A stretch of DNA of 64,000 nt from CBDBBY01 sp965203215 (GCA_965203215.1 CBDBBY010000001.1:4092001-4156000), one strand, 5' to 3'; counted from the stretch's first letter, positions 25,925 to 35,215 are shown. The notes: a model not told the origin generated them from the letters alone. Numbers and translations: made by a program.

Positions 25925-26994
25925 GAAGCCGCAACGCGCGGGTCCAGCGCGCCCTTAGCATAAAGTTTTGCCATATCCGCAAGCGAGATCGGCTTGATCT
26001 TGCGGCCGTGCCCGGCCGTTCCGAAACGTTCGAGCCGGTCCCGAACAAGCGTCTCAAGCGCGCCCATGGCGGCAAGCATGAAGGCGCGGGGATCGAAGAC
26101 TTTCGGGTTGTCCTGCGCAAAGCGGCGCATTGCCCCGGACATCGCCATGCGGCAATCGGTGTCGATGTTCACCTTGCGTACGCCATGACGAATGCCGCGC
26201 TCGATTTCCTCAGCCGGCACGCCCCAGGTCTGCGCCATTTCGCCGCCGTGCGAATTGATCACGTCCTGCAATTCCTGCGGCACCGAACTGGATCCGTGCA
26301 TGACGAGGTGAGTGTCCGGCAGGCGGCGGTGGATCGCCTCTATCCGGTCCATCGCGAGGACTTCCCCATCGGGCGCGCGAGCGAATTTATAAGCCCCGTG
26401 AGAGGTGCCGCAGGCAATGGCCAGCGCGTCGACATTCGTGGTCGCCACGAATTCCGCGGCCTGATCAGGATCGGTCAGCAGTTGGTCGCGGTCAAGAATT
26501 CCCTTCGCGCCCGAACCGTCCTCGTCATGCCCTTCGCCGGTTTCGAGCGAACCCAGAACGCCGAGCTCCCCTTCGACGGAAGCTCCGGTCCAATGGGCGA
26601 ATTGCGCAACGCGCGCAGTAACGTCCACGTTGTGCTCGTAGCTCGCGGGCGTCCTTCCGTCGGACAGAAGCGACCCGTCCATCATCGCGGAAGTGAATCC
26701 GGCGCTGAGCGCGCTGATGCAGGCGCTTTCGGTGTGTCCGTGATCCTGATGCAGGCAAATGGGATTTTCGGGATACATGTCGGCCAGCGCTTCGACGATG
26801 CCGACGATCATCCTGTCGCCCGCATATTCGCGGCGCACTTTCAGGCTGGCCTGCAAGATCACAGGCGCGTCGCACGCCCGAGCGGCATTCAAGATGGCCA
26901 GGCCCTGTTCCATGTTCGAGATGTTGAAAGCAGGTACGCCGTATCCGTGTTCAGAAGCGTGGTCTAGAAGTTGTCTGAGTGATACCAATGGCAA
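25903..26994 (-). CDS. class II fructose-bisphosphate aldolase family protein
   Basis: A 363-residue zinc aldolase. The motif HQDHGH gives the catalytic Asp84 and zinc ligands His85 and others. EGELG follows (metal site), then the phosphate-binding GTSHGAYKF, MHGSSSVP and KVNIDTD, all signatures of FbaA/GatY proteins. The length fits class II aldolases of the Calvin-cycle type. It cleaves a ketose bisphosphate to glyceraldehyde-3-phosphate and dihydroxyacetone phosphate, or acts on a related substrate. Placed between the GH32 and PfkB genes, it would complete an in-operon route from fructoside to triose phosphates. Confidence 0.9.
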   Translation of the reverse strand: MPLVSLRQLLDHASEHGYGVPAFNISNMEQGLAILNAARACDAPVILQASLKVRREYAGDRMIVGIVEALADMYPENPICLHQDHGHTESACISALSAGFTSAMMDGSLLSDGRTPASYEHNVDVTARVAQFAHWTGASVEGELGVLGSLETGEGHDEDGSGAKGILDRDQLLTDPDQAAEFVATTNVDALAIACGTSHGAYKFARAPDGEVLAMDRIEAIHRRLPDTHLVMHGSSSVPQELQDVINSHGGEMAQTWGVPAEEIERGIRHGVRKVNIDTDCRMAMSGAMRRFAQDNPKVFDPRAFMLAAMGALETLVRDRLERFGTAGHGRKIKPISLADMAKLYAKGALDPRVAASCAVHSS

Positions 26995-27003
26995 GGAAGG
27001 TCC

Positions 27004-28491
27004 TTACTTTCGAAACTTGAGATCATGGAAGACAGCCGAACCTTCCTGCACGAACAGGCCCCAGGCGCCGTCGCTCGAGACATCGTAAATTCTGAATGAA
27101 GCAACCACCTGCCCGGCGACAAAACATTCGACAGCCGATCCTTTGCGCAGGATTTGCACCCTGTAGCGGCCGTTTTCGGGGGTGAAAGCCAAACGCCGTT
27201 CAACCAGCGGATTGTCGATTTCCTGTGAGACCGCGATTCCGTGGCGCTCGTTCAGCACCAGGCTGTCCCAAAGAGGATCCATCGAGGCGGGCCAGCGGTC
27301 GAAAACAACGCGCTCTTTCATCGGTTCGATGGCGAGGCTGTAGCCGCTGTCCAGATGATCTCCGCCGCTCGGTTCGATAAGGATGCCCGCGGCTTCGGTG
27401 TTCGCCGCGGGTTCGACAACGACATCCAGAAGGATGTCGTCGCGGTCCGGCCCATCCAGTCGAGCGCAGCCGAAGGCGCCGGTCGCGTTGCAGCGCGGAC
27501 TGGCCTCGCCGGCCCAATCTCCAAGTATCGGACGCAGCGCATGAGCTGCGGGCGCGGAATAGCTGTCGTCCACCTCCGGCAGCAATCGGCATGTGAGCGT
27601 CCCGTCGGGAAGCGAGATCAATTCGCGCGGGCTGCCGAGCTCTCCGCCCCAGACCCAATTGCGTTTCGGATCATGATGCTTGCGAAACGGTATCCAGGCG
27701 AAACTCACCCGGCGATTGCCGTCGCCAGCGGATTTCGCGGCGTAGAAGCGGCGGCCGTCAAGACTGTCGAGCTTGCGGCTTTCCCATGGCCCTTCGGGCG
27801 ATTTCGCGACCCGGTAGACAGTTTGCATTCGCTCGGAGTAGCGGCTCTCAACCAGATACCACCAGTCTCCCAACCTGAAGAGTTCAGGACATTCCGGACA
27901 ATGCGTCAGCATGGAGGAGGCCAGCGCCTTGCCTACCTCCCAGTTTTCCAGATCGTCGGAAGTGGCGACCGCCACGCATCCCCGGCGGAACTGCGGCCCG
28001 TCCTTCAGGCGGGCCGAGATCAGCATCTTGAAGCATCCGGCCGCTTCGTCGCGATACACGAACGGATCGCGCCAATCGACTGTTTCATACCATCGCGGAT
28101 CAGGAGAAATCAGCGGGTTCGCGCCGGACTTCGTCCATGATCGCAGATCGGTCGAGGTCGCCTTGCAAATGGTTTGCGGCGAGGCGGACTCGCGATTGTA
28201 GCCGGTGTAGAAGAAATGGAACACGCCCTCATGTTCGATGACCGAACCGGTCCAGATCCCGTCGCCGTCGCATTCGCCGTGCTCGCCGGGGCCGAAAGCG
28301 TCGGGCATGACCTCCCAAGTCACCAGATCGTCCGAACGCAGATAGGCGGTCGAGACGCGGGCGCGCTCCACGTACTCCCAGGCTCCGACGGGCGGCTGGG
28401 AAAAGAACAAATGCCATTTGCCGTCATGGTGGAACGGCATGGTGTCGCCTGCGGCGGCGCCTCGTTCGGGAGCGTAGCCGAAGAGCCTCAT
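27004..28491 (-). CDS. glycoside hydrolase family 32-like (fructosidase)
   Basis: A 495-residue two-domain protein: an N-terminal five-bladed propeller and a C-terminal beta-sandwich (from about residue 350). The three GH32 acidic residues are recognisable: Asp16 in GDTMPF (replacing the usual NDPNG context), Asp142 in WRDP and Glu200 in ECPELF, the acid/base. No signal peptide is present, so it should hydrolyse imported sucrose, kestose or other beta-fructosides in the cytoplasm. It lies nine bases upstream of the aldolase gene and 73 bases after the binding-protein gene. The altered nucleophile motif may mean an atypical fructoside substrate. Confidence 0.8.
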   Translation of the reverse strand: MRLFGYAPERGAAAGDTMPFHHDGKWHLFFSQPPVGAWEYVERARVSTAYLRSDDLVTWEVMPDAFGPGEHGECDGDGIWTGSVIEHEGVFHFFYTGYNRESASPQTICKATSTDLRSWTKSGANPLISPDPRWYETVDWRDPFVYRDEAAGCFKMLISARLKDGPQFRRGCVAVATSDDLENWEVGKALASSMLTHCPECPELFRLGDWWYLVESRYSERMQTVYRVAKSPEGPWESRKLDSLDGRRFYAAKSAGDGNRRVSFAWIPFRKHHDPKRNWVWGGELGSPRELISLPDGTLTCRLLPEVDDSYSAPAAHALRPILGDWAGEASPRCNATGAFGCARLDGPDRDDILLDVVVEPAANTEAAGILIEPSGGDHLDSGYSLAIEPMKERVVFDRWPASMDPLWDSLVLNERHGIAVSQEIDNPLVERRLAFTPENGRYRVQILRKGSAVECFVAGQVVASFRIYDVSSDGAWGLFVQEGSAVFHDLKFRK

Positions 28492-28520
28492 AAACGGACC
28501 TCGTCAGAATTGCCTGCTGG

Positions 28521-28549
28521 AAGGCCCCGGCCCGGAAGGCCGGGACCTC
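28521..28549 (-). other. strong intercistronic hairpin after frcB
   Basis: An 11-base stem (AAGGCCCCGGC with GCCGGGACCTC, one G-U type pair) around a seven-base loop. It lies between the end of the binding-protein gene and the start of the GH32 gene, with no T-tract. Such hairpins often stabilise the binding-protein part of ABC transporter mRNAs, which would raise frcB expression over the rest of the operon. Confidence 0.6.
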
Positions 28550-28564
28550 GCGCGCAATCGTTGC

Positions 28565-29644
28565 TTATTGCACGAAATCTTCCCAGTTTTTCGAGAAATT
28601 GTCGATAAAGCCGGGCAGGTCGGCATCCGGGTTGTGGACGCGGCTTAGGCTGCGGATGTCCTCCGGCGACAGAATGCATCCGTTCAGCAGACCGTTCGCG
28701 TAAGTGTCGACGTTTTCGGCCGTGACCGAGATCAGGCTGAAGAGCGGTTGCGTGTCCTCGACCGGGTGGCCGTGAAGGTAGTCGTAAAGCTGGACCAGTC
28801 CGAAGCCTCCCACCATCCAGTGTCCGCCGATCGAAAATGCGAGTTTGCCGGTCTTTATGAACTGCGCGACCTGCTCGTCGATATCGGTGGTGACGATCGC
28901 GATGTCGTCGCGGCCCGCTTGGTCGGCGGCAAACTGGCTGCCGAGGCCGGCGACGGCGCCGAGGACGATGATCGCGTCGATTTCACCGGGCGCGAAACGA
29001 GCGATGAATTGCTCGGCATACTTCTGACCGTTCTCGCGATTCAGCCGATCCCACGCCTCTGCAAGAAGCGTGACGTCGTCGTGCTGGTCGAGCACGGACT
29101 GGACGCCGGCCCAGATTTCCTCGGCCGAGGTCACGCCCTTCTGGTTCCAGATCATGGCGACCTTCTTGTGGCCGAGATCGACAACCGCCTGGCCGATCGC
29201 TTCGCCCCAAGTCGTATTGTTCTGGGTGACCTGCGCGATGAAGTCTTCGCCCTCGTAGTCGGTGTCGTAATTGGACACGACGAGCCGCCCCACCGCGACT
29301 CCCGGAATGTCGTTGTCTTCAAGGAGCCGCGCGACCTGAATGCCCGCAGGCGAGGTCAACGGGTTGAAGATCAGACCATCAGGCTGGCTTGCAATGATGG
29401 ATTCCGCTTGGGCGACGTGCTGCTCTTCGGAGTTCTGGTCGTCGAACTCTCTCAGCTCAACGCTCAGCGCATCCGCGACGCAGCGCTCGAAGCGGTGGCG
29501 ATTGATCACCCACGGGTTGGTTTCCGGCTGGCCGAGATCGGCGATGACCAGATCGGTCCGCGCATGGCCATCCGCAAAAGCGGCGCTTGCGAGCGGAAGG
29601 GCCGCCGCCGCCGCAAGCAATGTTTTCATGATCGTCATTGTCAT
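28565..29644 (-). CDS. frcB: sugar ABC transporter substrate-binding protein
   Basis: A 359-residue periplasmic binding protein of the ribose/fructose type. The signal peptide is clear (MTMTIMKTLLAAAAAL to ASAAFA, cut near residue 24). The mature part shows the typical ESIIASQPDGLIFNPLTSPAG and DAIIVLGAVAGLGSQFAADQAG regions of the Peripla_BP_4 fold. The start ATG 29644 has GGAGG six bases upstream; 96 additional open codons upstream are not family-like. As first gene of the eight-gene operon and followed by a hairpin, it is expected to be the most abundant product. Fructose or a fructoside is the inferred ligand. Confidence 0.88.
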   Translation of the reverse strand: MTMTIMKTLLAAAAALPLASAAFADGHARTDLVIADLGQPETNPWVINRHRFERCVADALSVELREFDDQNSEEQHVAQAESIIASQPDGLIFNPLTSPAGIQVARLLEDNDIPGVAVGRLVVSNYDTDYEGEDFIAQVTQNNTTWGEAIGQAVVDLGHKKVAMIWNQKGVTSAEEIWAGVQSVLDQHDDVTLLAEAWDRLNRENGQKYAEQFIARFAPGEIDAIIVLGAVAGLGSQFAADQAGRDDIAIVTTDIDEQVAQFIKTGKLAFSIGGHWMVGGFGLVQLYDYLHGHPVEDTQPLFSLISVTAENVDTYANGLLNGCILSPEDIRSLSRVHNPDADLPGFIDNFSKNWEDFVQ

Positions 29645-30124
29645 TCTTTCCTCCATCAAGAGACGTCTGCGATGTGATTTTGCAGGAGCGTTTTCGAATC
29701 GCCCCAATAAATGCGTACTGCAATTAATTGCATTGCGCAATAAAATAATTGGGCGCGGTTTTCCCGGACGCTTGCGCGTTTCGGTTCGCACGAAGCTGAT
29801 TGCGGCAACGCCGCATCGGGCGAACGATATCGAGTCGCGGCGATTCCCGCCATCGTCCGGGCTGGAAACATCCGGCATGCGGAACATCGGATGGGCTGCA
29901 GGAGCCATCGGCTTGCAGCATGTCATGTTCAATTTGAGTGTCAGGACAAAGGTTGCAAGAAAGACCGCGCGCGAGATCTCGAGCGATCAAGCCGGTCGGC
30001 CGAGAAATTGCGTCGACATGATGAGGACGCGCGCGGAAAAATCGCAGCCTCGAACCGAGCATCCGCCCCCGCTGTGCTCGGTTCGGGGGCATGACGGAGA
30101 TCAAGGGCAGCCACGAATTCGAGC
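29645..30124. other. promoter region of the fructoside operon
   Basis: About 480 bases with no supported gene. The first 110 bases upstream of the binding-protein start are AT-rich and should contain the operon promoter and the ROK operator, but no convincing palindrome or -35/-10 pair was picked by eye. The remainder is GC-rich with only shadow frames. Confidence 0.4.
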
Positions 30125-30979
30125 TCAGTCGTTTGATTTGACGGAACAGTTGGCAGTCCAGTCGTACGTTCCTTCGTCTCGTTCCTTGACTGCCTGCTTC
30201 CATCCGACCTCCTCCACGCGCCTCTTGAAAGTCAAACCCTCCGGCGAATGGCGCGCAATGCCGTCGAACACGGTGGCCAAGCGTTGCGTTTGGGTGATTT
30301 GCCCCTCAATGGCGGAATTGATCACCATTTTTTGCATGGCAAGCTGGTTGATCGGCACTGTCGCGATCCGCGCCGCCAAGGTTTCGACTTCCTCGTCCAG
30401 TTGGTCATCGGGGACAGACTTGAACACGAGACCCATTTCAGCCGCTTCCCGGCCGGAAACCTTGTCTCCGGTAAACATCATCCGCTTGGCCTTTTCTGGT
30501 CCCAAGCGATAAACCCACATGGCCGTGGTGGGGCAGCCCCAGACGCGGCTGGGCATGTATCCGATCATTGCGCTGTCGCTCATGATCGCGATGTCCGCGC
30601 AAAGAGCGATGTCGGAACCGCCAGCCAGCGCATGTCCGTGAATCTTGCAGATCACGGGCTTCATGGCCTGAAAAATCGACATGAACGCGCGGGTGTTGGC
30701 CCACATGAACTGAAAGTCCTGCATCGGGTCCCAAGGCATGTCCTGCACGGCTCTTTTCCGGGTGTCGGCTTGCGCGTAATGGGTCAGATCGTAGCCGGAA
30801 CAGAACGAATTGCCCGCGCCGGACAGCACCATCGCGTGCACTTCGCGGTCGGCATCGGCTTCGGACACCGCCGCTTCCAATTCCCGCGGCATGTCGTCAT
30901 CAATAGCATTCATGACTTCCGGGCGATTCAAGATGATCCGGCCGATCCGTCCGTCTTTTTCATAAAGGATTTTAGGCAT
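30125..30979 (-). CDS. enoyl-CoA hydratase/isomerase family protein
   Basis: A 284-residue crotonase-fold protein: LNRPEVMNAID near the N-terminus, the oxyanion-hole segments SGAGNSFCSGYDL and KIHGHALAGGSDIALCAD, and the helix-rich C-terminus. The usual second catalytic Glu position in the MPSRVWGCPTTAMW segment is not conserved (Trp-Gly), so it may be an isomerase or another crotonase activity rather than a hydratase. It stands alone between long non-coding stretches. The purine-rich GAGAGCGAGA precedes the ATG. The substrate cannot be told. Confidence 0.85.
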   Translation of the reverse strand: MPKILYEKDGRIGRIILNRPEVMNAIDDDMPRELEAAVSEADADREVHAMVLSGAGNSFCSGYDLTHYAQADTRKRAVQDMPWDPMQDFQFMWANTRAFMSIFQAMKPVICKIHGHALAGGSDIALCADIAIMSDSAMIGYMPSRVWGCPTTAMWVYRLGPEKAKRMMFTGDKVSGREAAEMGLVFKSVPDDQLDEEVETLAARIATVPINQLAMQKMVINSAIEGQITQTQRLATVFDGIARHSPEGLTFKRRVEEVGWKQAVKERDEGTYDWTANCSVKSND

Positions 30980-31330
30980 TCTCGCTCTCGAACTTCGGCG
31001 GATGTCGTTCCAAAGGAATTCGCCCGCCCGGCAGCGGCAGAGAGCAACGCGTTTTCAGGTTGCAGCCGATCCGCAGGTCCAATTGGACACATCGCAGACC
31101 ATGCGCCTGATCCCGCGAACCGGGATTGCAAATTGAACAGCCGGCCATGGCGCCATTCACGATCTGGTCCGCCAACTGTCTGCGCGGTTCTCGCGCGCGC
31201 CTCTCGCCTCCGCGATGCGGCGCTCCTCGGCAGCAAACGCCGTCGGTGCAGATTTCGATTGCGGACACAGGTCGGTGCGCGACCATGACCCGGGAATTTC
31301 CCAAACGGTCCGAATTGCCGACGGAATTCC
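30980..31330. other. intergenic region with the start of the duplicated unit
   Basis: About 350 bases between the hydrolase copy and the crotonase gene. From about 31216 the sequence matches the region downstream of the second hydrolase copy (from about 33287), including the shared segment GCCGTCGGTGCA. In the other copy this segment forms the 3' arm of a terminator hairpin; here the 5' arm is degraded. No gene is supported. Confidence 0.5.
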
Positions 31331-33170
31331 TCATTCGGGGGCGACCCCGCGCTGCATCATCGCTTTGACGCCGTGTGCAAAAGGATGATTGATCAGCCTG
31401 CTTCGAGCGCTCTCGTCGCCCTTGAGTATCCAATTGAACCAGTTCACCGCGAAGTAGTTCCGCATCAGATGGGGAAGATAAACATCGTAACCGCCGTCCT
31501 TGATCCAGCCTAGAATCTCGTAGGTTTCGGGCTGAGCAATATCAGGACTGAGCGGCACGCGGTTGCCTTGAATGACAGTGCCGGGCACGAAGTGCTCCCT
31601 CACGTCGTCCATTGCAGAATCATGGCCTTCGTCGCGGAATACCAAAAGCATCTTTTCGGCCGCGGCGCGCTCGTAGGACGCTCGGGCGACCGGTTGCGGA
31701 TTGTCGGCGGTTGGCCAAGGCTGCTCCAAGGCCAACGGGTAGTTCTCCCTCGGGTCGCCGCCCGCAGCTTTGAACAATTGCCAATGAATCTCTCGGAACA
31801 CATTGTGCACGAAGTGATCGTCCGATCCGATCACCAGCAGGAAGGGTTTGTTGACGCCCGCGGGCGGGTCGCCGACCGGATCACCAGGAAAACCGCCCCA
31901 AGGCTCCCACATGCGCGGCATGCCATTGTTGAAGCCAATGACGGTATCCACATCTTCGTGGAACGCAGCGGCAGCTTGTGAGGTCATTGAACCGAGCGAG
32001 TGGCCCATAATCCCGATTTTGCTCACGTCGATTCGACCGTCGAACCGACCGCAAAGCGGCTTGCTGTAGCCGCTATGCTCGAGTGCGGCCTTGCATAGGG
32101 CTTCGCTTTCATTGAGGTATTTCATCTCGGCGATCACGCGCGCCGCGTCTGCCGCACGCTGTTCGAACAGATCCGCTTGGGACTGGCCGGCACGCGCGGC
32201 TCCGTCTGGCTGGGCAACGAGTTCCGACATGCTGGGCGCGCCGCCGCCCTCGGGAAGTGGCTTGTCGTAGCCGAAGAGCAGTTTATAGAAGTTTGCGAAA
32301 ACCGTCGAAGCAGCCTCTTGCGATCTCAACCTGTAAATCCGCTGTTTTTCCTCATCCGACAAGCCAAATGCCGGCGAAGACGGATCTTCGGCGAAAGGGG
32401 ATGACGCGCTGTCGGATGTCAGCGAAACGGTTACAGCGATATATCCCTGCGAAGCAAGGTATTCAGCTGCGGATGCGAAAGTGTGGACGGAACCGCCCAA
32501 GCCATGCACCAGTATGATCAGCGGAAATCTGCCTTCGGCCATGGGTGCGTCTACGAACGCCTGGTAGGGATAGCCGTCCCAGTTCTGAAATGTCGGGCTT
32601 TCTGCCAGTTCATCGCTGCCAAGCATGCCTGCCAGGATTTCGCTGCCCGCGATCATGTCTGAAATTGTCACCTGTCGTCCGGACGCTGCCGCAGGCAGCG
32701 GGGCCGGGATGGTCGTCGCTGCCCTGTTGGATACGACACCTTCTCCCTTTACAGCAGGATAATAGATTTGAGTGAAGGTTGTGCGCGGCACGCCTTTCGC
32801 CGCCATCTCCGCGAGAAAAGCCCGATATTTGTCGGATTTGTATTTCATTCCCCAAGCATCGAACGGCTGGTTGAAGTCCCGAACGAAGTTGGGAACCACG
32901 CCTACCGCGTAGGCGGCGTGCAGATCAGCCTCGAACAGACGGCCGTCCGCTTGGGCAGGCGACTGGCTCAAGGCAAACGCCGCGGCGAAGACTGCCGGAA
33001 CTGAAAGCAAACCGCGCGTTGTCTAATTTCCATCATTTGCACCGCGGGATTCCGCGCCGCCGGTCCTTCGAATGTCCGTTGGCGCTGTAAAACAGTTCCG
33101 GGCTCTACTCGTATCGTCCGATGGAAATGAGCGGCAATCCAAAATTCCCGACATGATTGGCAAAACCCGA
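31216..33170 (-). repeat. tandem duplication, unit A
   Basis: One of two adjacent, same-orientation copies of a roughly 1.95-kb segment (the other is about 33287-35215). The match covers the full hydrolase gene, its downstream region and about 150 bases upstream. Similarity is very high in the coding part and weaker in the flanks, so the duplication is recent to intermediate in age and at least partly under protein-level selection. Confidence 0.8.
31331..33019 (-). CDS. secreted alpha/beta hydrolase (PAF-acetylhydrolase-like), copy A without ATG
   Basis: A hydrolase of about 560 residues with a Sec signal (AAAFALSQSPAQADG), an oxyanion segment LVHGLGGSVHTF and the nucleophile elbow GHSLGSM. 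The overall fold resembles platelet-activating-factor acetylhydrolase or dienelactone-hydrolase-type esterases. It is nearly identical to copy B. The codon equivalent to copy B's start ATG is ACG (33017-33019), and the AAGGAG ribosome site of copy B is changed to a weaker GATGGA. The first usable start is TTG at 33010, three codons in, without a good ribosome site. The reading frame is otherwise intact. It may be poorly expressed or silent. Substrate unknown. Confidence 0.75.
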   Translation of the reverse strand, partial: TRGLLSVPAVFAAAFALSQSPAQADGRLFEADLHAAYAVGVVPNFVRDFNQPFDAWGMKYKSDKYRAFLAEMAAKGVPRTTFTQIYYPAVKGEGVVSNRAATTIPAPLPAAASGRQVTISDMIAGSEILAGMLGSDELAESPTFQNWDGYPYQAFVDAPMAEGRFPLIILVHGLGGSVHTFASAAEYLASQGYIAVTVSLTSDSASSPFAEDPSSPAFGLSDEEKQRIYRLRSQEAASTVFANFYKLLFGYDKPLPEGGGAPSMSELVAQPDGAARAGQSQADLFEQRAADAARVIAEMKYLNESEALCKAALEHSGYSKPLCGRFDGRIDVSKIGIMGHSLGSMTSQAAAAFHEDVDTVIGFNNGMPRMWEPWGGFPGDPVGDPPAGVNKPFLLVIGSDDHFVHNVFREIHWQLFKAAGGDPRENYPLALEQPWPTADNPQPVARASYERAAAEKMLLVFRDEGHDSAMDDVREHFVPGTVIQGNRVPLSPDIAQPETYEILGWIKDGGYDVYLPHLMRNYFAVNWFNWILKGDESARSRLINHPFAHGVKAMMQRGVAPE

Positions 33171-33279
33171 CTCGTTGTTTCAACACGCTACGTATTCAGG
33201 CCGCTGTCCCCAATCAATGGCAGCGTGTTTGGCGATTCAGGCCGCATCCGACTTCCCGCTACGCGTTGCGCAAGGCGGC

Positions 33280-33310
33280 AAAACACCGACGGCAGCAATT
33301 GCCGTCGGTG
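33280..33310 (-). terminator. Rho-independent terminator of hydrolase copy B
   Basis: A perfect 10-base stem, CACCGACGGC (33284-33293) and GCCGTCGGTG (33301-33310), with a seven-base loop. On the minus strand it is followed directly by TTTTG, and it lies about 80 bases past the stop codon at 33392. This fits an intrinsic terminator for the second hydrolase gene. Confidence 0.7.
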
Positions 33311-35215
33311 CATATTCCGATCGCGGACACAGGCAGGTGCGCGATCATGGCCCGGAATTTCCCAAGCGGCCCGAATTGCCGGCGGAATTCCTTATTCTGG
33401 GGCGACCCCGCTCTGCATCATCGCTTGAACGCCGTGCGCAAAAGGATGATCGATCAGCCTGCTGCGAGCGCTCTCGTCGCCCTTGAGGATCCAATCGAAC
33501 CAGTTCACCGCGAAGTAATTCCGCATCAGATGGGGAAGGTAGACATCGTAACCGCCGTCCTTGATCCAGCCTAGAACTTCGTAGGCTTCAGACTGAGCAA
33601 TGTCTGGGCTGAGCGGTACGCGGTTGCCTTGAATGACAGTGCCGGGCACGAAGTGATCCTTCACGTCGTCCATTGCGGAACTGTGGCCTTCGTCACGGAA
33701 TGTCAAAAGCATCTTTTCAGCCGTGGCGCGCTCGTAGGCCGCTCGGGCGACGGGTTGCGGATTGTCCGCGGTGGGCCAAGGCTGCTCCAGAGGCAGCGGA
33801 TAGTTCTCCCTCGGATCGCCGCCCACAGCTTTGAACAGTTGCCAATGCATTCCTCGAAACACGCCGTGCACGAAGTGGTCGTCCGATCCGATCACCAGCA
33901 TGACGGGCTTGCTGACGCCTGCGGGCAGGTCGCCGACCTGGTCGCCCGGAAAACCGCCCCAAGGCTCCCACGTGCGCGGCATGCCGTTGTTGAAGCCGAT
34001 GGCGGTATCCACATCCTCATAGAACGCCGCGGCGGCTTGCGAGGTCATCGAACCGAGCGAGTGGCCGATCATCCCGATATTGCCCACGTCGATTCGACCG
34101 GCGAACCGGCCGCAAAGCGGTTCGCTGTAGCCGCTATGCTCGAGCGCGGCCTTGCATAGGGCTTCGCTTTCATTGAGGTATTTCATCTCGGCGATCACGC
34201 GCGCCACATCTGCAACGCGCTGTTCGAACAGATCCGCCTGGGCCTGTCCTGAGCGCGCGGCTCCGTCCGGCGGGGCGACGAGCTCCGACATGGGCGGGCT
34301 GCCGCTCTCGGGCAGGGGCTTGTCGTAGCCGAAGAGAAACTTGTAGAAGTTCGTGAAAACCGAAAAGCCGGATTGCAGCAGCCTCAACTCGTATATCCGC
34401 TTTTTCTCCTCATCGGAAAAACCGAATGCCGGCGAAGACGGATCTTCGGCGAACGGAGATGACGCGCTGTCCGATGTCAACGACACGGTCACGGCGATAT
34501 ATCCCTGCGAAGCAAAGTATTCAGCTGCGGATGCCAAAGTGTGAACGGAACCTCCCAGGCCATGCACCAGGATGATCAGCGGGAATCTGCCTTCGGCCAT
34601 CGGCGCGTCTACGAACGCCTGGTAGGGATTGCCGTCCCAATCCTGGAATGTCATGCCTACCGTCATCGGGTTGCCGCCAAGCACTCCTGCCAGGATCTCG
34701 CTGCCGGCGAGCATGTCTGCAGTCGTCACCTGTCGCCCGGACGCCGCTGCAGGCAGCGGGGCCGGGATTGTCGTCGCTGCCCTGTTGGATACAACGCCTT
34801 CTCCCTTGACTGCGGGGTAGTAGATTTGAGTGAAGGTCGTGTGAGGCACTCCTTGCGCCGCCATTTCCTTCAGAAAAGACCGATACTCTTCGGACTTGTA
34901 CTTCATGCCCCATGCATCGAACGGCTGATTGATGTCATGGACGAAGTTGGTAACGACGCCTGCCGCGTAAACGGCACTCAGATCGGCGCCGCGCAGATGG
35001 CCGTCCGCGTGGACAGGCGACTGGCTCAACGCGACGGTAACGGCCGTAATCGATAGCAAACCGCGCATCTTTTTCTCCTTCAATTGCACTGTGGCTCGCC
35101 GACGGCGCTTCAAATATCCGCTGACAGTGCGAAGTAGGTTTAGATTCGAAACCAGAAATTCCGCCAGTTTTGAACGGCAATCCCGTATTTCTGGCATCAC
35201 TGGCAAAGCTTTGTT
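33287..35215 (-). repeat. tandem duplication, unit B
   Basis: Second copy of the duplicated hydrolase segment, in the same orientation as unit A and separated from it by about 115 bases. This copy keeps the ATG, the ribosome-binding site and a terminator hairpin, so it looks like the functional or ancestral one. Confidence 0.8.
33392..35068 (-). CDS. secreted alpha/beta hydrolase (PAF-acetylhydrolase-like), copy B
   Basis: A 558-residue protein with a Sec signal peptide (MRGLLSITAVTVALSQSPVHADG), an oxyanion segment LVHGLGGSVHTL, nucleophile elbow GHSLGSM, an acidic IGSDDHFVHG region and a late His in DEGHSSAMDD that can complete the triad. The start ATG 35068 is preceded by AAGGAGAAAA; a longer frame to 35290 lacks a signal peptide and is not preferred. 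Most of the difference from copy A is conservative. It probably acts in the periplasm or outside the cell on a short-chain ester or lipid. The family is broad, so substrate and pathway remain open. Confidence 0.8.
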   Translation of the reverse strand: MRGLLSITAVTVALSQSPVHADGHLRGADLSAVYAAGVVTNFVHDINQPFDAWGMKYKSEEYRSFLKEMAAQGVPHTTFTQIYYPAVKGEGVVSNRAATTIPAPLPAAASGRQVTTADMLAGSEILAGVLGGNPMTVGMTFQDWDGNPYQAFVDAPMAEGRFPLIILVHGLGGSVHTLASAAEYFASQGYIAVTVSLTSDSASSPFAEDPSSPAFGFSDEEKKRIYELRLLQSGFSVFTNFYKFLFGYDKPLPESGSPPMSELVAPPDGAARSGQAQADLFEQRVADVARVIAEMKYLNESEALCKAALEHSGYSEPLCGRFAGRIDVGNIGMIGHSLGSMTSQAAAAFYEDVDTAIGFNNGMPRTWEPWGGFPGDQVGDLPAGVSKPVMLVIGSDDHFVHGVFRGMHWQLFKAVGGDPRENYPLPLEQPWPTADNPQPVARAAYERATAEKMLLTFRDEGHSSAMDDVKDHFVPGTVIQGNRVPLSPDIAQSEAYEVLGWIKDGGYDVYLPHLMRNYFAVNWFDWILKGDESARSRLIDHPFAHGVQAMMQSGVAPE

